64,000 nt of DNA from Thalassotalea_H castellviae (GTDB taxonomy: Bacteria > Pseudomonadota > Gammaproteobacteria > Enterobacterales > Alteromonadaceae): the NCBI RefSeq assembly GCF_031846185.1, contig NZ_JAVRIF010000012.1, forward strand, positions 1 through 64,000. Reading direction: 5' to 3'. Made by a program: the position numbers and the translations under genes. The notes under the pieces were generated by a model. That model saw only the letters and a program-made list of their open reading frames with translations. It was not told the DNA's origin and made no database searches. Every line of letters begins with the position of its first letter. Within the stretch, counting starts at the first letter, position 1. Below are positions 26,644 to 35,853 of the stretch, in pieces.

Positions 26644-28554
26644 TTAAGTACGAGAATTAACTTCGTCACTTAATTTAGTAATAAAGTCATCAACCGACAT
26701 TTTACCTAAATCTTCACCACCACGTGTTCGAACTGCTATTTCGCCAGATTCCATTTCTTGGTCACCAACAACTAACAAATAAGGAACACGCTTTAATGTG
26801 TGCTCGCGGATTTTAAAGCCTATTTTCTCATTTCTCAAGTCTAGTTTTGCTCTAAATCCATTTTCTTTGAGTTTTTTTACAACTTTTTGACAATATTCGC
26901 TCTGTTTATCGGTAATATTCATTAATGTCACTTGAATCGGCGATAACCACGTTGGGAATTTGCCAGTATATTCTTCAATTAAAATACCAATAAAACGTTC
27001 AAGTGAACCTAAAATAGCACGATGGATCATCACCGGAGTATAACGTTCGTTATCTTCACCGACGTAAGTTGCCCCTAATCGCTCTGGTAAAGCAAAATCT
27101 AATTGCACTGTGCCACATTGCCAAGCGCGGCCTAAACAGTCCATTAAGGTGAATTCAATTTTAGGGCCGTAAAATGCCCCTTCTCCCGGTAAATATTCAA
27201 ATTTAATGTCAGCATCAGTTAACGCTTGTGCTAAGCCTGCTTCTGCTTTATCCCAAATTTCATCACTACCGATACGATTTTCTGGACGAGTAGACAATTT
27301 AACGACTATGTCTTCAAAGCCAAATGAGCCGTAAACGTCATAAACCATTTCAATACATTTCGTGACTTCGGCTTGCACTTGCGATTCCATACAGAAAATA
27401 TGCGCGTCATCTTGGGTAAAACCACGTACGCGCATTAAACCATGCAAAGAGCCTGACGGTTCGTTACGGTGACAACAACCAAATTCAGCAATACGAAGCG
27501 GTAAATCACGGTACGATTTCAATCCTTGATTAAATATTTGAACGTGACCTGGACAGTTCATCGGTTTAATCGCATATTCGCGCTTTTCAGATTCCGTAGT
27601 AAACATGCCATCGGCATATTTATCCCAGTGACCTGATTTTTCCCACAAACTTCTGTCCATCATCATGGGCGCTTTTACTTCGTCATAATCATATTCATGT
27701 AACTTTTCACGAACGAATTTTTCAAGTTCAGTATAGATAGTCCACCCATCATTGTGCCAAAACACCATGCCTGGCGCTTCTTCTTGCCAATGAAATAAAT
27801 CTAACGTTTTACCAATTTTACGGTGATCACGCTTTTCAGCTTCTGCTAAACGAACAATATAAGCTTTTAATTGCTTTTTATCTGCCCATGCTGTGCCGTA
27901 AATTCGTTGCAACATTTTGTTGTCTGAGTCACCGCGCCAGTATGCACCTGCCACTTTCATTAATTTAAAATGATGACAATGACGCATGCTTGGTACATGT
28001 GGACCACGACACATATCGATATATTCTTGATGATGATATAACGCAGGCGTATCTGTTTTCTCAATATTTTGATCAAGAATTTCTAATTTATACGTTTCGC
28101 CGCGTTCAGTGAAAGCATCGTAAGCATCTTGCCAAGTACCTGTTTTCTTCACAACTTCATAACCTGTTCGAGCAAGTTCCGTCATGCGTTTTTCAAGTTT
28201 TGCTAAGTCGTCTTCTGTAATAGATTCGTCAAGATCGACATCGTAGTAGAAACCATTATCGATAGTAGGCCCAATCGCCATTTTTACATTTGGGTATAAC
28301 TGCTTAATAGCGTGACCTAATAAGTGCGCACAAGAGTGGCGAATAATCTCAAGACCTTCACTGTCTTTACTGGTGATCAATTGTAAACTAGCGTCTTGGG
28401 TGATTAATTCACACGCATCAACAAGGTTGCCATCAATACGACCAGCGATAGTCGCTTTCGCTAAACCGGGACCAATATCTAAGGCAACATCCATAACAGA
28501 TACGGCATTTTCAAAAGAGCGTTGAGAACCATCAGGGAGAGTTATTACAGGCAT
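26644..28554 (-). CDS. thrS: threonyl-tRNA synthetase
   Basis: ThrS charges tRNA-Thr. The 636-residue enzyme has an N-terminal TGS domain (MPVITLPDGSQRSF), the SAD editing domain with HSCAHLLGHAIKQLYP, class II catalytic core with MNCPGHVQIF (zinc cysteine) and YRDLPLRIAEFGCCHRNEPSG (motif 2), and a C-terminal anticodon-binding domain. GGAAAAG before the ATG supports the start. It heads the thrS-infC-rpmI-rplT unit, with 98 bases to infC. E. coli ThrS represses its own mRNA; no matching leader structure was worked out here. Confidence 0.98.
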   Translation of the reverse strand: MPVITLPDGSQRSFENAVSVMDVALDIGPGLAKATIAGRIDGNLVDACELITQDASLQLITSKDSEGLEIIRHSCAHLLGHAIKQLYPNVKMAIGPTIDNGFYYDVDLDESITEDDLAKLEKRMTELARTGYEVVKKTGTWQDAYDAFTERGETYKLEILDQNIEKTDTPALYHHQEYIDMCRGPHVPSMRHCHHFKLMKVAGAYWRGDSDNKMLQRIYGTAWADKKQLKAYIVRLAEAEKRDHRKIGKTLDLFHWQEEAPGMVFWHNDGWTIYTELEKFVREKLHEYDYDEVKAPMMMDRSLWEKSGHWDKYADGMFTTESEKREYAIKPMNCPGHVQIFNQGLKSYRDLPLRIAEFGCCHRNEPSGSLHGLMRVRGFTQDDAHIFCMESQVQAEVTKCIEMVYDVYGSFGFEDIVVKLSTRPENRIGSDEIWDKAEAGLAQALTDADIKFEYLPGEGAFYGPKIEFTLMDCLGRAWQCGTVQLDFALPERLGATYVGEDNERYTPVMIHRAILGSLERFIGILIEEYTGKFPTWLSPIQVTLMNITDKQSEYCQKVVKKLKENGFRAKLDLRNEKIGFKIREHTLKRVPYLLVVGDQEMESGEIAVRTRGGEDLGKMSVDDFITKLSDEVNSRT

Positions 28555-28882
28555 GACTTTTCCTTTTCAGTGGCGACACACACGAAGCGCCGCTTGATTT
28601 TTGTTTATGTTTAAATAGTTAATGAATTCTTTTGATATTATTCACCAGTCATTTAAGCTATGAGAATAAATCAAGCTCGGCAATATAGGGGAATTTCCCA
28701 TAATTTGCAACGACTAGAGGCAATATGTTCTCTATGTTTTCTTATTTATATCAAAGATACTCAAATTATTGCTCTTCTTAACTTCATAGATAGTTATTTG
28801 CACAAATAAAATGATTCTCTATTTCGATAGAGACTAAATTAATATTAATATGTGTTTTCAAATGATTTTTGCAGGAATTTGC
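28555..28882. other. non-coding gap upstream of thrS
   Basis: This 328-bp AT-rich stretch should contain the thrS promoter and leader. I see no reliable hairpin, tRNA or small coding frame in it. Confidence 0.5.
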
Positions 28883-29200
28883 TTAATTGGGTGAAAATAG
28901 TTGAAACTTATCATCAAGATTTGATCTGATCATAAGTTGCGCTTCTTTTGGTTTTTGCCATTCAATCGTTAAAAAGGTTTCAACAAGTGAGTCAACATCA
29001 AGATATTCAACCGCTGCTATAAATATATCGCAGGTCATTTGTTTGTGGCCTCCTGCTTTATCATGAACAAATTTAAAACAAGTACCTTGATATTGTTTAC
29101 GAAGGTATTCATTTAAAATATCAACGCTACCATAATCACTTTGTGACCATGCACCATCATAAATAGCAGTAGTTAACATAACATTTGAAACAGTAGACAT
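28883..29200 (-). CDS. hypothetical protein, unrecognised
   Basis: This 105-residue soluble protein has no signal peptide or membrane segment. Visible pieces are a central stretch with C and H residues (QGTCFKFVHDKAGGHKQMTCDIF) and a C-terminus rich in charged residues. I recognise no family. It is divergent from the next unrecognised gene (111-bp shared promoter region), and both lie between conserved thrS and a widespread FAD oxidoreductase, which suggests an acquired pair. The ribosome site before the ATG is weak, so the start is uncertain. Confidence 0.6.
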   Translation of the reverse strand: MSTVSNVMLTTAIYDGAWSQSDYGSVDILNEYLRKQYQGTCFKFVHDKAGGHKQMTCDIFIAAVEYLDVDSLVETFLTIEWQKPKEAQLMIRSNLDDKFQLFSPN

Positions 29201-29314
29201 AATTTGAATGATTTATAGTAAAAATAACAAAAAGCTGTAAATTTAAATTTTAATCGTGTAACTATAAAATAAATAAAGCAAATAACAACCATATTCAGTA
29301 GAGAAAAGCACGTG

Positions 29315-29794
29315 ATGAACTCAAATATTGTAAATCATTTAACGTTAAAGCCTGTCGGACATTACCCAGGTTTAGGCGCAATATTTGATGTTTATATCGA
29401 TGGTGTGTGTTTCTTATCAACCATTGCTAAATTTGAACAACGCTTTCATGAAAGGTTAAATGGTGCTTATACGGCTGCGTTAGGTTGTAACGATATTATG
29501 CAATCATTGACCACTTCAGGAAGCAGATTTATGCCATATGCCTGTGATTGTGGCGAATGGCAATGTTGGGTGTTTCTAGGCAAAGTAACGCAATATGACA
29601 ATTTTATATATTGGGGTGATTGGAAAAATGTCCATCGAGATGATAAAAGTAAAGCAGCCGATGGACTGTATTGGAATTATAAAGAGTTTCCGACGTTATG
29701 CTTTGACAAGTCTCAATACTTAGCTGAAATAACAAAAGCTAGAGCAATCATAGTAAATGACAAAGCATCACAACCAATATTAGGGAGAAGTTAA
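29315..29794 (+). CDS. hypothetical protein with a Cys cluster, unrecognised
   Basis: This 159-residue soluble protein has a compact cysteine group in the middle (YACDCGEWQCWVFLG), an aromatic-rich following segment (FIYWGDWKNVHRDD, LYWNYKEFP) and no signal peptide. Similar C-x-C/W patterns occur in small orphan or immunity-like proteins, but I cannot assign a family. GTG at 29312 directly precedes the chosen ATG. It pairs head-to-head with the 105-residue gene and ends just before the oxidoreductase terminus. Confidence 0.65.
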   Translation: MNSNIVNHLTLKPVGHYPGLGAIFDVYIDGVCFLSTIAKFEQRFHERLNGAYTAALGCNDIMQSLTTSGSRFMPYACDCGEWQCWVFLGKVTQYDNFIYWGDWKNVHRDDKSKAADGLYWNYKEFPTLCFDKSQYLAEITKARAIIVNDKASQPILGRS

Positions 29795-29834
29795 CAATGA
29801 ACAGTTTTTCTCCCTTTTGATCAAGTTTTCTACG

Positions 29835-31487
29835 TTATTTCAACATAGATAAAGCAATGGCTTCCGCGACTTTAATACCATCAATACCTGCCGATAAAAT
29901 ACCGCCGGCGTAACCCGCGCCTTCTCCCGCAGGATATAAACCTTTCACATTCAGGCTTTCTAAGGTTTCTTTATCACGGGTAATTTGAATAGGTGATGAA
30001 GTACGTGTTTCTACGGCAGTTAACGTCGCATCATCCATGGAGAAGCCTTTAATTTTTCGGTTAAACGCCGGTAAAGCTTCTCTAATTGCATCTATGGCAT
30101 ATTCAGGAAGGCTTTCACTTAAATCACAATATTTAACACCTGGCTTATATGAAGGTTCGACATCACCATGCTCACCACTTTTTCGGCCGTTAAGAAAATC
30201 TCCGACTAATTGCACTGGAGCATCGTAGTTTTCTCCTCCCAGTTTAAAAGCTTTTTCTTCTAAACGACGTTGAAATTCAATGCCCGCTAAAACATTCTCA
30301 GCTTCAGATTTAGGATCTTCACTACCGTAAGTAAAATCTTTTGGTTCTATCCCTACAACAATAGCACTGTTGGCATTGCGTTCATGACGCGAATATTGAC
30401 TCATACCATTTGTTACTAATCGTCCTTCTTCAGATGCCGCTGCAACAACGGTACCGCCAGGACACATACAAAAACTGTATACCGAGCGACCATTTTTACA
30501 GTGATGAACCAACTTATAATCTGCCGCACCTAAAATGGGATGGCCAGCATTTTTACCAAAACGTTCTTTGTCAATCACCGACTGTTCATGTTCGATACGA
30601 AAGCCAACTGAAAAAGGTTTCGCTTTCACAAATACGCCTTGCTCAACTAACATTTGAAAAGTATCGCGAGCACTGTGACCAATAGCTAATGCTAAGTGTT
30701 TAGTATGAATCACCTCGCCAGTCGCTAAAGTAACTCCCGTTACTTGTTTTTTATCACTTGTGCCATTAACTGGTGTCATATTGATAGTGTCAACACGTTG
30801 CTCAAAACGTATTTCTCCACCTAACTCGATAATTTTAGCGCGCATTTGTTCCACCATAGTCACGAGTTTAAACGTACCTATGTGTGGCTTGCTTACATAT
30901 AATATTTCTTCTGGTGCGCCGGCATCGACAAATTCATGCAATACTTTTCGGCTGTAATGTTTAGGGTCTTTTACTTGGCTATATAGTTTTCCGTCAGAAA
31001 ACGTACCTGCGCCCCCTTCACCAAATTGTACGTTTGATTCTGTATTAAGAATTTTTTTGCGCCAAAAACCAAAAGTATCTTTAGTACGTTGTCTAACTTC
31101 TTTTCCTCGTTCTAACACAATAGGTTTAAAGCCCATTTGCGCTAAAATGAGTGCGACAAATAAACCGCACGGGCCAAAACCAATCACAACAGGTCGCTCT
31201 GATAAAGTGGTGGGTGCTTGACCAACAAAATGGTAACGCGTATCCGGGCTTAATTTCACTTGAGTATCATTTTCAAAGGTTTGCAATAATTCATCATCAA
31301 GCGTAGTTTTTACATCTAATGTATATATCAATTGAATTTGAGACTTTTGACGGGCGTCATATCCACGCTTAAACACGGTAAATTCAACTAGCTGCTCTTT
31401 TTCTATCGCTAATTTATCAAGAATAGCTTGCTGTAATTGTTCAGGTTGGTGATCAAGATCTAGTTTAATATTGGTTAAACGCAACAT
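29835..31487 (-). CDS. NAD(P)/FAD-dependent oxidoreductase
   Basis: This flavoprotein of 550 residues has an N-terminal ferredoxin-like extension of about 90 residues, an FAD-binding Rossmann motif (VVIGFGPCGLFVALILAQMGFKPIVLERG), a FGEGGAGTFSDGKL segment and a C-terminal YPAGEGAGYAGGILSAGIDG. This arrangement belongs to a widespread uncharacterised dehydrogenase family related to HI0933/BaiN-type flavoproteins. The substrate is not known. It is divergent from fdxA (195 bp apart); a shared electron-transfer role is only a guess. Confidence 0.85.
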   Translation of the reverse strand: MLRLTNIKLDLDHQPEQLQQAILDKLAIEKEQLVEFTVFKRGYDARQKSQIQLIYTLDVKTTLDDELLQTFENDTQVKLSPDTRYHFVGQAPTTLSERPVVIGFGPCGLFVALILAQMGFKPIVLERGKEVRQRTKDTFGFWRKKILNTESNVQFGEGGAGTFSDGKLYSQVKDPKHYSRKVLHEFVDAGAPEEILYVSKPHIGTFKLVTMVEQMRAKIIELGGEIRFEQRVDTINMTPVNGTSDKKQVTGVTLATGEVIHTKHLALAIGHSARDTFQMLVEQGVFVKAKPFSVGFRIEHEQSVIDKERFGKNAGHPILGAADYKLVHHCKNGRSVYSFCMCPGGTVVAAASEEGRLVTNGMSQYSRHERNANSAIVVGIEPKDFTYGSEDPKSEAENVLAGIEFQRRLEEKAFKLGGENYDAPVQLVGDFLNGRKSGEHGDVEPSYKPGVKYCDLSESLPEYAIDAIREALPAFNRKIKGFSMDDATLTAVETRTSSPIQITRDKETLESLNVKGLYPAGEGAGYAGGILSAGIDGIKVAEAIALSMLK

Positions 31488-31682
31488 AAGTTATGAATTC
31501 CGCACAAGGAAGGGACAATTGAAATTTTTGCGTATTTTACCCGAACATTCACAACAGTTAAATCAGAGTTTGAAATTGCCGACGATAAAGGTATGATCCA
31601 AACGAAAATTCAGGAAATATCATATACACGTCCTGAACGATTCAGTGTATTTTAAGCTCAATTTTTCACACAAGAGATAAGC

Positions 31683-32018
31683 ATGGCCTTTGTAGTAACA
31701 GACAATTGTATTAAATGTAAATATACCGATTGTGTCGCGGTATGCCCTGCCGATGCCTTTTATGAAGGTGAAAACTTTCTTGCCATTAATCCAGACGATT
31801 GTATTGATTGTGATCTTTGCCCAGTTGAATGCCCTGCACAAGCCATTTATCAAGAAGATGAAGTACCAGAAGGCCAAAAAGAATTTATTGAATTAAATGC
31901 CGAACTTTCTAAAATATGGCCAAGGATCACAGAAGTTAAAACACCTCCAAAAGATGCGGAACAATGGGATGGCGTACCCAATAAAATCAAACATTTAATT
32001 ATTGAAAAAGATCAATAA
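31683..32018 (+). CDS. fdxA: 7Fe ferredoxin FdxA
   Basis: This 111-residue electron carrier contains C-x2-C-type clusters: CIKCKYTDCVAVCP for the first site and CIDCDLCPVECP for the second, the pattern of 7Fe (3Fe-4S plus 4Fe-4S) ferredoxins of the Azotobacter FdI/FdxA type. The long C-terminal tail is typical of that group. AAGAGATAAGC before the ATG gives a ribosome site. It acts in the cytoplasm; partner enzymes are not evident from context. Confidence 0.93.
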   Translation: MAFVVTDNCIKCKYTDCVAVCPADAFYEGENFLAINPDDCIDCDLCPVECPAQAIYQEDEVPEGQKEFIELNAELSKIWPRITEVKTPPKDAEQWDGVPNKIKHLIIEKDQ

Positions 32019-32131
32019 TTTCCTTTCTTTGTATTCTTTAATTTAACCGTTTCACTGACGTTTCACAATTTCGATGTTTTACTATACTGATAGTAATGGT
32101 CAAACAATGCTTATCAGTAGAGGTGACAAAA

Positions 32132-32998
32132 ATGTGGTCGACTATAGAGCAACATATTCAAGCGGCTACCGAACAACCTTTTTCTATTCAACATAAAGAG
32201 ATTGCTGTCGGTGGCGACATCAACTTATGTTTTTGGTTAAGTAATCATCAGCAAAAATATTTTCTAAAATTAAACGACAAAAATCATTTGAGCCACTTTG
32301 AGTCAGAGGCATACGCCTTAAAACAAATTAAATCAGCTCATCAAATTAGTTGTCCTGAAGTCATTACTGTAGGCACTACATTAGATAAAAGCTTTTTAGT
32401 GTTAAGTTATATACCGTTTGAAACGCCTGACTCACATGATTGGTATCACTTAGGCCAACAATTAGCGCAACTGCACAAAAATTCATCTCATGGTCAATTT
32501 GGTTGGCAACATGATAATTTTATCGGTGATACTCGCCAACCTAATAAATGGCAAAGTAATTGGCGCACTTTCTTCGCAGAACAACGTATAGGATGGCAAT
32601 TACAACTCTTAAATGAAAAATCGATTAAATTAGGAGATATCGATCATATTACCCAAGTTTGCCATGATGCGTTATTACATCATCAAGTGACTCCGTGTTT
32701 AGTTCACGGTGATTTGTGGCAAGGAAATATTGGTTTTAGTGAACACAAGCCAGTAATTTTTGACCCTGCTTGTTACTATGGTGATAGAGAAGTAGATATT
32801 GCCATGACTGAACTTTTTGGTTTGTTACCTGACGATTTTTATCAAGGATATCACCTTGAGTTTCCACTATCGCCAAATTATGAACAAAGAAAACTTGTGT
32901 ATAACTTTTATCATATTCTCAACCACGCCAATTTATTTGGTGGGGTTTATATTGAACAGTCTAAAGCAGTTTTAGCCAGAATATTATCGATTCATTAG
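32132..32998 (+). CDS. fructosamine kinase family protein
   Basis: This 288-residue phosphotransferase-like protein resembles the fructosamine/ketosamine-3-kinase family, which repairs glycated proteins by phosphorylating the sugar. The kinase-like core shows ISCPEV near the hinge, catalytic LVHGDLWQGNIGF and the metal-binding FDPACYYGDREVDIAM. I start at the ATG at 32132, with GAGG eight bases upstream; the earlier in-frame ATG at 32096 lacks one. It is probably independent of fdxA. Confidence 0.9.
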   Translation: MWSTIEQHIQAATEQPFSIQHKEIAVGGDINLCFWLSNHQQKYFLKLNDKNHLSHFESEAYALKQIKSAHQISCPEVITVGTTLDKSFLVLSYIPFETPDSHDWYHLGQQLAQLHKNSSHGQFGWQHDNFIGDTRQPNKWQSNWRTFFAEQRIGWQLQLLNEKSIKLGDIDHITQVCHDALLHHQVTPCLVHGDLWQGNIGFSEHKPVIFDPACYYGDREVDIAMTELFGLLPDDFYQGYHLEFPLSPNYEQRKLVYNFYHILNHANLFGGVYIEQSKAVLARILSIH

Positions 32999-33168
32999 CT
33001 CAAAAAGTTGGAGTTAATTGATTTAATTATATTTTAAATAACCGTATCAAAGTAACAAAAGGATAACCGCAAATTTCTAGTGAGAATCACTGCATTTTAT
33101 TCGCACTTTGGCTAAAATTGATCATACTTAATATACCGTATGATGAATAAAGATATCTAGGAGGCAAC

Positions 33169-33390
33169 ATGCCCCAAGATTGTGTTTTAGATAAAGTATC
33201 AGAACAAAGAATCTCTTGTCCTAGCTGTGGGCATCATATTTTTATCACCATAGATCCAAGTGCGGGAGATCAGGATTATTATGACGAATGCCCAGCTTGC
33301 TGCAATGATATTCATTTAAATATGCATATTGACGAATATCGTCAAAAAGTCCAACTCGCGGTTAACACCGATGATGAACAGATCTTTTAG
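33169..33390 (+). CDS. CPXCG motif-containing cysteine-rich protein
   Basis: This 73-residue acidic protein carries two CPxC pairs (SCPSCGHHIFI and ECPACCND), probably binding one zinc ion. It matches the CPXCG cysteine-rich family of gammaproteobacteria; the function is unknown. AGGAGG seven bases before the ATG is a strong ribosome site. It is convergent with ribE. Confidence 0.88.
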   Translation: MPQDCVLDKVSEQRISCPSCGHHIFITIDPSAGDQDYYDECPACCNDIHLNMHIDEYRQKVQLAVNTDDEQIF

Positions 33391-33401
33391 TGATCATGTA
33401 A

Positions 33402-34049
33402 CTAAATGGTACTAGTCGCATCGTAAGCAAAATTTTCTGATAGTTTCATCCGCTCTATCGTGGTGACTATCGTCATAGTTTGTTGATCAAATTCAATATT
33501 CACTTCATCCAAAAGAGCAAGTGACGCTAAATTTGTTCTTGATAAAGTTTCAGGGATCAAATGAACCGTAAACTGACCGTTTGTCAATTCCCCCACAGTA
33601 AGACTAATACCATTAACAGTAATAAATCCTTTCGGTAAAATATACTTGTGCCACTTAGTGTCAATTTCAAACGACATACAACAATTTTTATCGGTTACTT
33701 TATTCTCTACCAACGTCGCTTTGGTATGAACATGACCACTAACCATATGACCACCAATTTCATCCCCTACCGATAACGAACGCTCGACATTAACAAACAT
33801 ACCTGTGTGCAATTTAGCAAGATTCGACCTTGCTAGCGTTTCATCAATCACGTCAAACGAAATAAAAGCCTGATTATTAGTTATTTCAAACTTAACCACT
33901 GTTAAACAAACACCATTTATTGCGATGCTTGCGCCGAGTGTTAAATTATCAACAAACTCACGTTGGACCTTAATAATTAAGTGCAGAAAATTATTTACAT
34001 ATTTTGCAGAATAAACTTCAGCTTGAGATTGCACAATGCCAGTAAACAT
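33402..34049 (-). CDS. ribE: riboflavin synthase alpha subunit
   Basis: This enzyme dismutates two 6,7-dimethyl-8-ribityllumazines to riboflavin. The 215-residue protein has the internal duplication of the family: TGIVQSQAEV...GASIAINGVCLTV in the first half and HVHTKATL...ITVNGISLTV in the second. It is divergent from the MATE gene norM, as ribC and mdtK are in E. coli. No FMN riboswitch fits in the 66-bp gap. Confidence 0.95.
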   Translation of the reverse strand: MFTGIVQSQAEVYSAKYVNNFLHLIIKVQREFVDNLTLGASIAINGVCLTVVKFEITNNQAFISFDVIDETLARSNLAKLHTGMFVNVERSLSVGDEIGGHMVSGHVHTKATLVENKVTDKNCCMSFEIDTKWHKYILPKGFITVNGISLTVGELTNGQFTVHLIPETLSRTNLASLALLDEVNIEFDQQTMTIVTTIERMKLSENFAYDATSTI

Positions 34050-34115
34050 ATATCATCCATTAGTCATAAAGAGATTCAATTCTAACAAAGCTAAATTAGT
34101 GAATACCAGAGCGCC

Positions 34116-35486
34116 ATGCAATTAAATAGTTTTATCACCAATACCAAACGATTAATGAAATTAGCCTACCCTATTTTAATCGCGCAACTCATTCAAAACT
34201 TAATGGGATTTGCCGATACCGTGATGGCTGGACGAGTGAGTTCAACTGATATGGCTGCCGTTGCTGTCGCTAGTAGTATTTGGTTACCACTTATATTAAC
34301 CATTTATGGCCTGATAATGGCACTTGCCGCAATTGTGTCACAACTTGCTGGTGCCAATAAATTTGAACAAGTCGCCAACGAAACCTATCAAACAGCTTGG
34401 ATTGCATTAACTTTAGGCATTGCATTAATTGTTTTATATGTCTTTATTTCACCAGTGGTTATTGAACACGTCACCTTAGAAACAAACCTTAAAACCCTTA
34501 TGTTTGACTACTTAGGTTATATTATTTGGGGTGGCCCAGGTTTTTGTTTGTATCTTGTTTTACGTAATTATTCTGAAGGATTATCTTTTACTAAACCAAC
34601 AATGATCATAAGTATCATCGGCTTAATTATTAATATTCCGGCTAATTACATCTTTATTTACGGTGAATTTGGTATGCCAGCTCTAGGTGGTGCCGGTTGT
34701 GGTATAGCAACGGCAATTGTTTATTGGGTGATGTTTTTATCCATGCTTTTATATTGTTATTTCTCTAAACAATTACAACAGGCACCGCTTTTTAAAAAGT
34801 TTTATTGGCCACAGTGGTCAGCGATAAAGAATATTTTATCCATTGGTTTACCGATAGCGATGTCATTATTATTTGAAGTGAGTTTATTCTGTGCCGTCGC
34901 AATTATCCTTGCCCCCTTTGGTGCCGATGTTGTGGCGAGTCACCAAATAGCGATTAACTTTTCTGGCTTAGTTTTTATGGTGCCATTAAGTTTAGCGATG
35001 GCGGTAACCATACAAGTTGGTTTTGCTGTCGGTGATGGCGATCATGATAAAGCGAAAGAAATTTGTCGATACTCGGTAGTGTTAGGTCTAGTTATCGCTA
35101 TCGTGACAGCCGCATTAAGTCTTGGTTTTCGTCACGAAATTGCCGCAATTTATACCCATGAAATTCCGGTGATCGAATTAGCAGCAAGTTTAATGTTTCT
35201 TGCCGCATTATTTCAATTTTCAGATGCCATTCAAGTTATTTCAGCTGGTGCATTACGTGGCTATAAAGATACAAAATCAATTCTTTATATTACGTTTCTG
35301 TCATATTGGGGCGTCGGTCTTTCAATTGGCCTTGTTTTAGGTTTAACCAATTGGATAATTGAACCTATCGGTCCGTACGGCTTTTGGATAGGTTTTATCT
35401 CTGGCTTAACAACCGCCGCAATATTTTTAGCGTGGCGCTTAAAGGTGATTCAAAAACGCTTTGACCAAGCTATAATTGAAGGCTAA
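34116..35486 (+). CDS. norM: MATE multidrug/Na+ antiporter NorM-like
   Basis: This inner-membrane efflux transporter of 456 residues has twelve predicted helices. Typical MATE segments include LAYPILIAQLIQNLMGFADTVMAG at the N-terminus and VASHQIAINFSGLVFMVPLSLAMA in the second half. Synteny with ribE and length (E. coli MdtK 457) support the NorM/MdtK subgroup. Substrates are likely cationic drugs in exchange for Na+ or H+, known only from the family. Confidence 0.92.
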   Translation: MQLNSFITNTKRLMKLAYPILIAQLIQNLMGFADTVMAGRVSSTDMAAVAVASSIWLPLILTIYGLIMALAAIVSQLAGANKFEQVANETYQTAWIALTLGIALIVLYVFISPVVIEHVTLETNLKTLMFDYLGYIIWGGPGFCLYLVLRNYSEGLSFTKPTMIISIIGLIINIPANYIFIYGEFGMPALGGAGCGIATAIVYWVMFLSMLLYCYFSKQLQQAPLFKKFYWPQWSAIKNILSIGLPIAMSLLFEVSLFCAVAIILAPFGADVVASHQIAINFSGLVFMVPLSLAMAVTIQVGFAVGDGDHDKAKEICRYSVVLGLVIAIVTAALSLGFRHEIAAIYTHEIPVIELAASLMFLAALFQFSDAIQVISAGALRGYKDTKSILYITFLSYWGVGLSIGLVLGLTNWIIEPIGPYGFWIGFISGLTTAAIFLAWRLKVIQKRFDQAIIEG

Positions 35487-35549
35487 GCGATAATTTTGCT
35501 GGATTAATAATCAAACGCACGAAAATTAAAGTGAAATAGTGAAAATTAC

Positions 35550-35590
35550 TTGCAACTCATATTTCAGATCGCTAACATAGCGCCCGTTGA
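35550..35590 (+). promoter_or_regulatory. tRNA-Val promoter
   Basis: TTGCAA (35550-35555), a 17-base spacer and TAACAT (35573-35578) form a good sigma-70 promoter about 40 bases before the tRNA. The GC-rich AGCGCCCG discriminator after the -10 is typical of stringently controlled stable-RNA promoters. Confidence 0.75.
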
Positions 35591-35615
35591 GTCATTCAAC
35601 ACTTCTAAAAGTAAT

Positions 35616-35692
35616 ACGTCCGTAGCTCAGTTGGTTAGAGCGCATCCTTGACATGGATGAGGTCGGTGATTCGAATTCACTCGGACGTACCA
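35616..35692 (+). tRNA. tRNA-Val (GAC)
   Basis: This 77-base cloverleaf has acceptor arms ACGTCCG and CGGACGT, D stem GCTC/GAGC, anticodon stem CATCC/GGATG with loop TTGACAT (anticodon GAC), a TTCGAAT T loop, and CCA encoded in the gene. It is a single gene between norM and the RND operon. Confidence 0.97.
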
Positions 35693-35780
35693 TTTTCTTC
35701 TTAAATCTTTCATTGTTCTGTTTATCTAACAAGAACCGTTTCGCGATCCTGTTTGAAAATACGTACTCTTTCGTTGCTTA

Positions 35781-35813
35781 AAATAAAAAGGCGCTGAAAA
35801 TTCGCGCCTTGAT
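35781..35813 (-). terminator. terminator of the RND efflux operon
   Basis: AAGGCGC (35788-35794) pairs with GCGCCTT (35804-35810). On the minus strand a T-rich run follows. It lies about 45 bases past the transporter stop. Confidence 0.78.
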
Positions 35814-35853
35814 AAAGTTTGACTCTATAACAAACTGAGTGATGATTAACAAA

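Noticed and set aside
34050..34115. FMN riboswitch upstream of ribE
   Set aside because: The ribE/norM gap is only 66 bp and contains no conserved RFN-type element.
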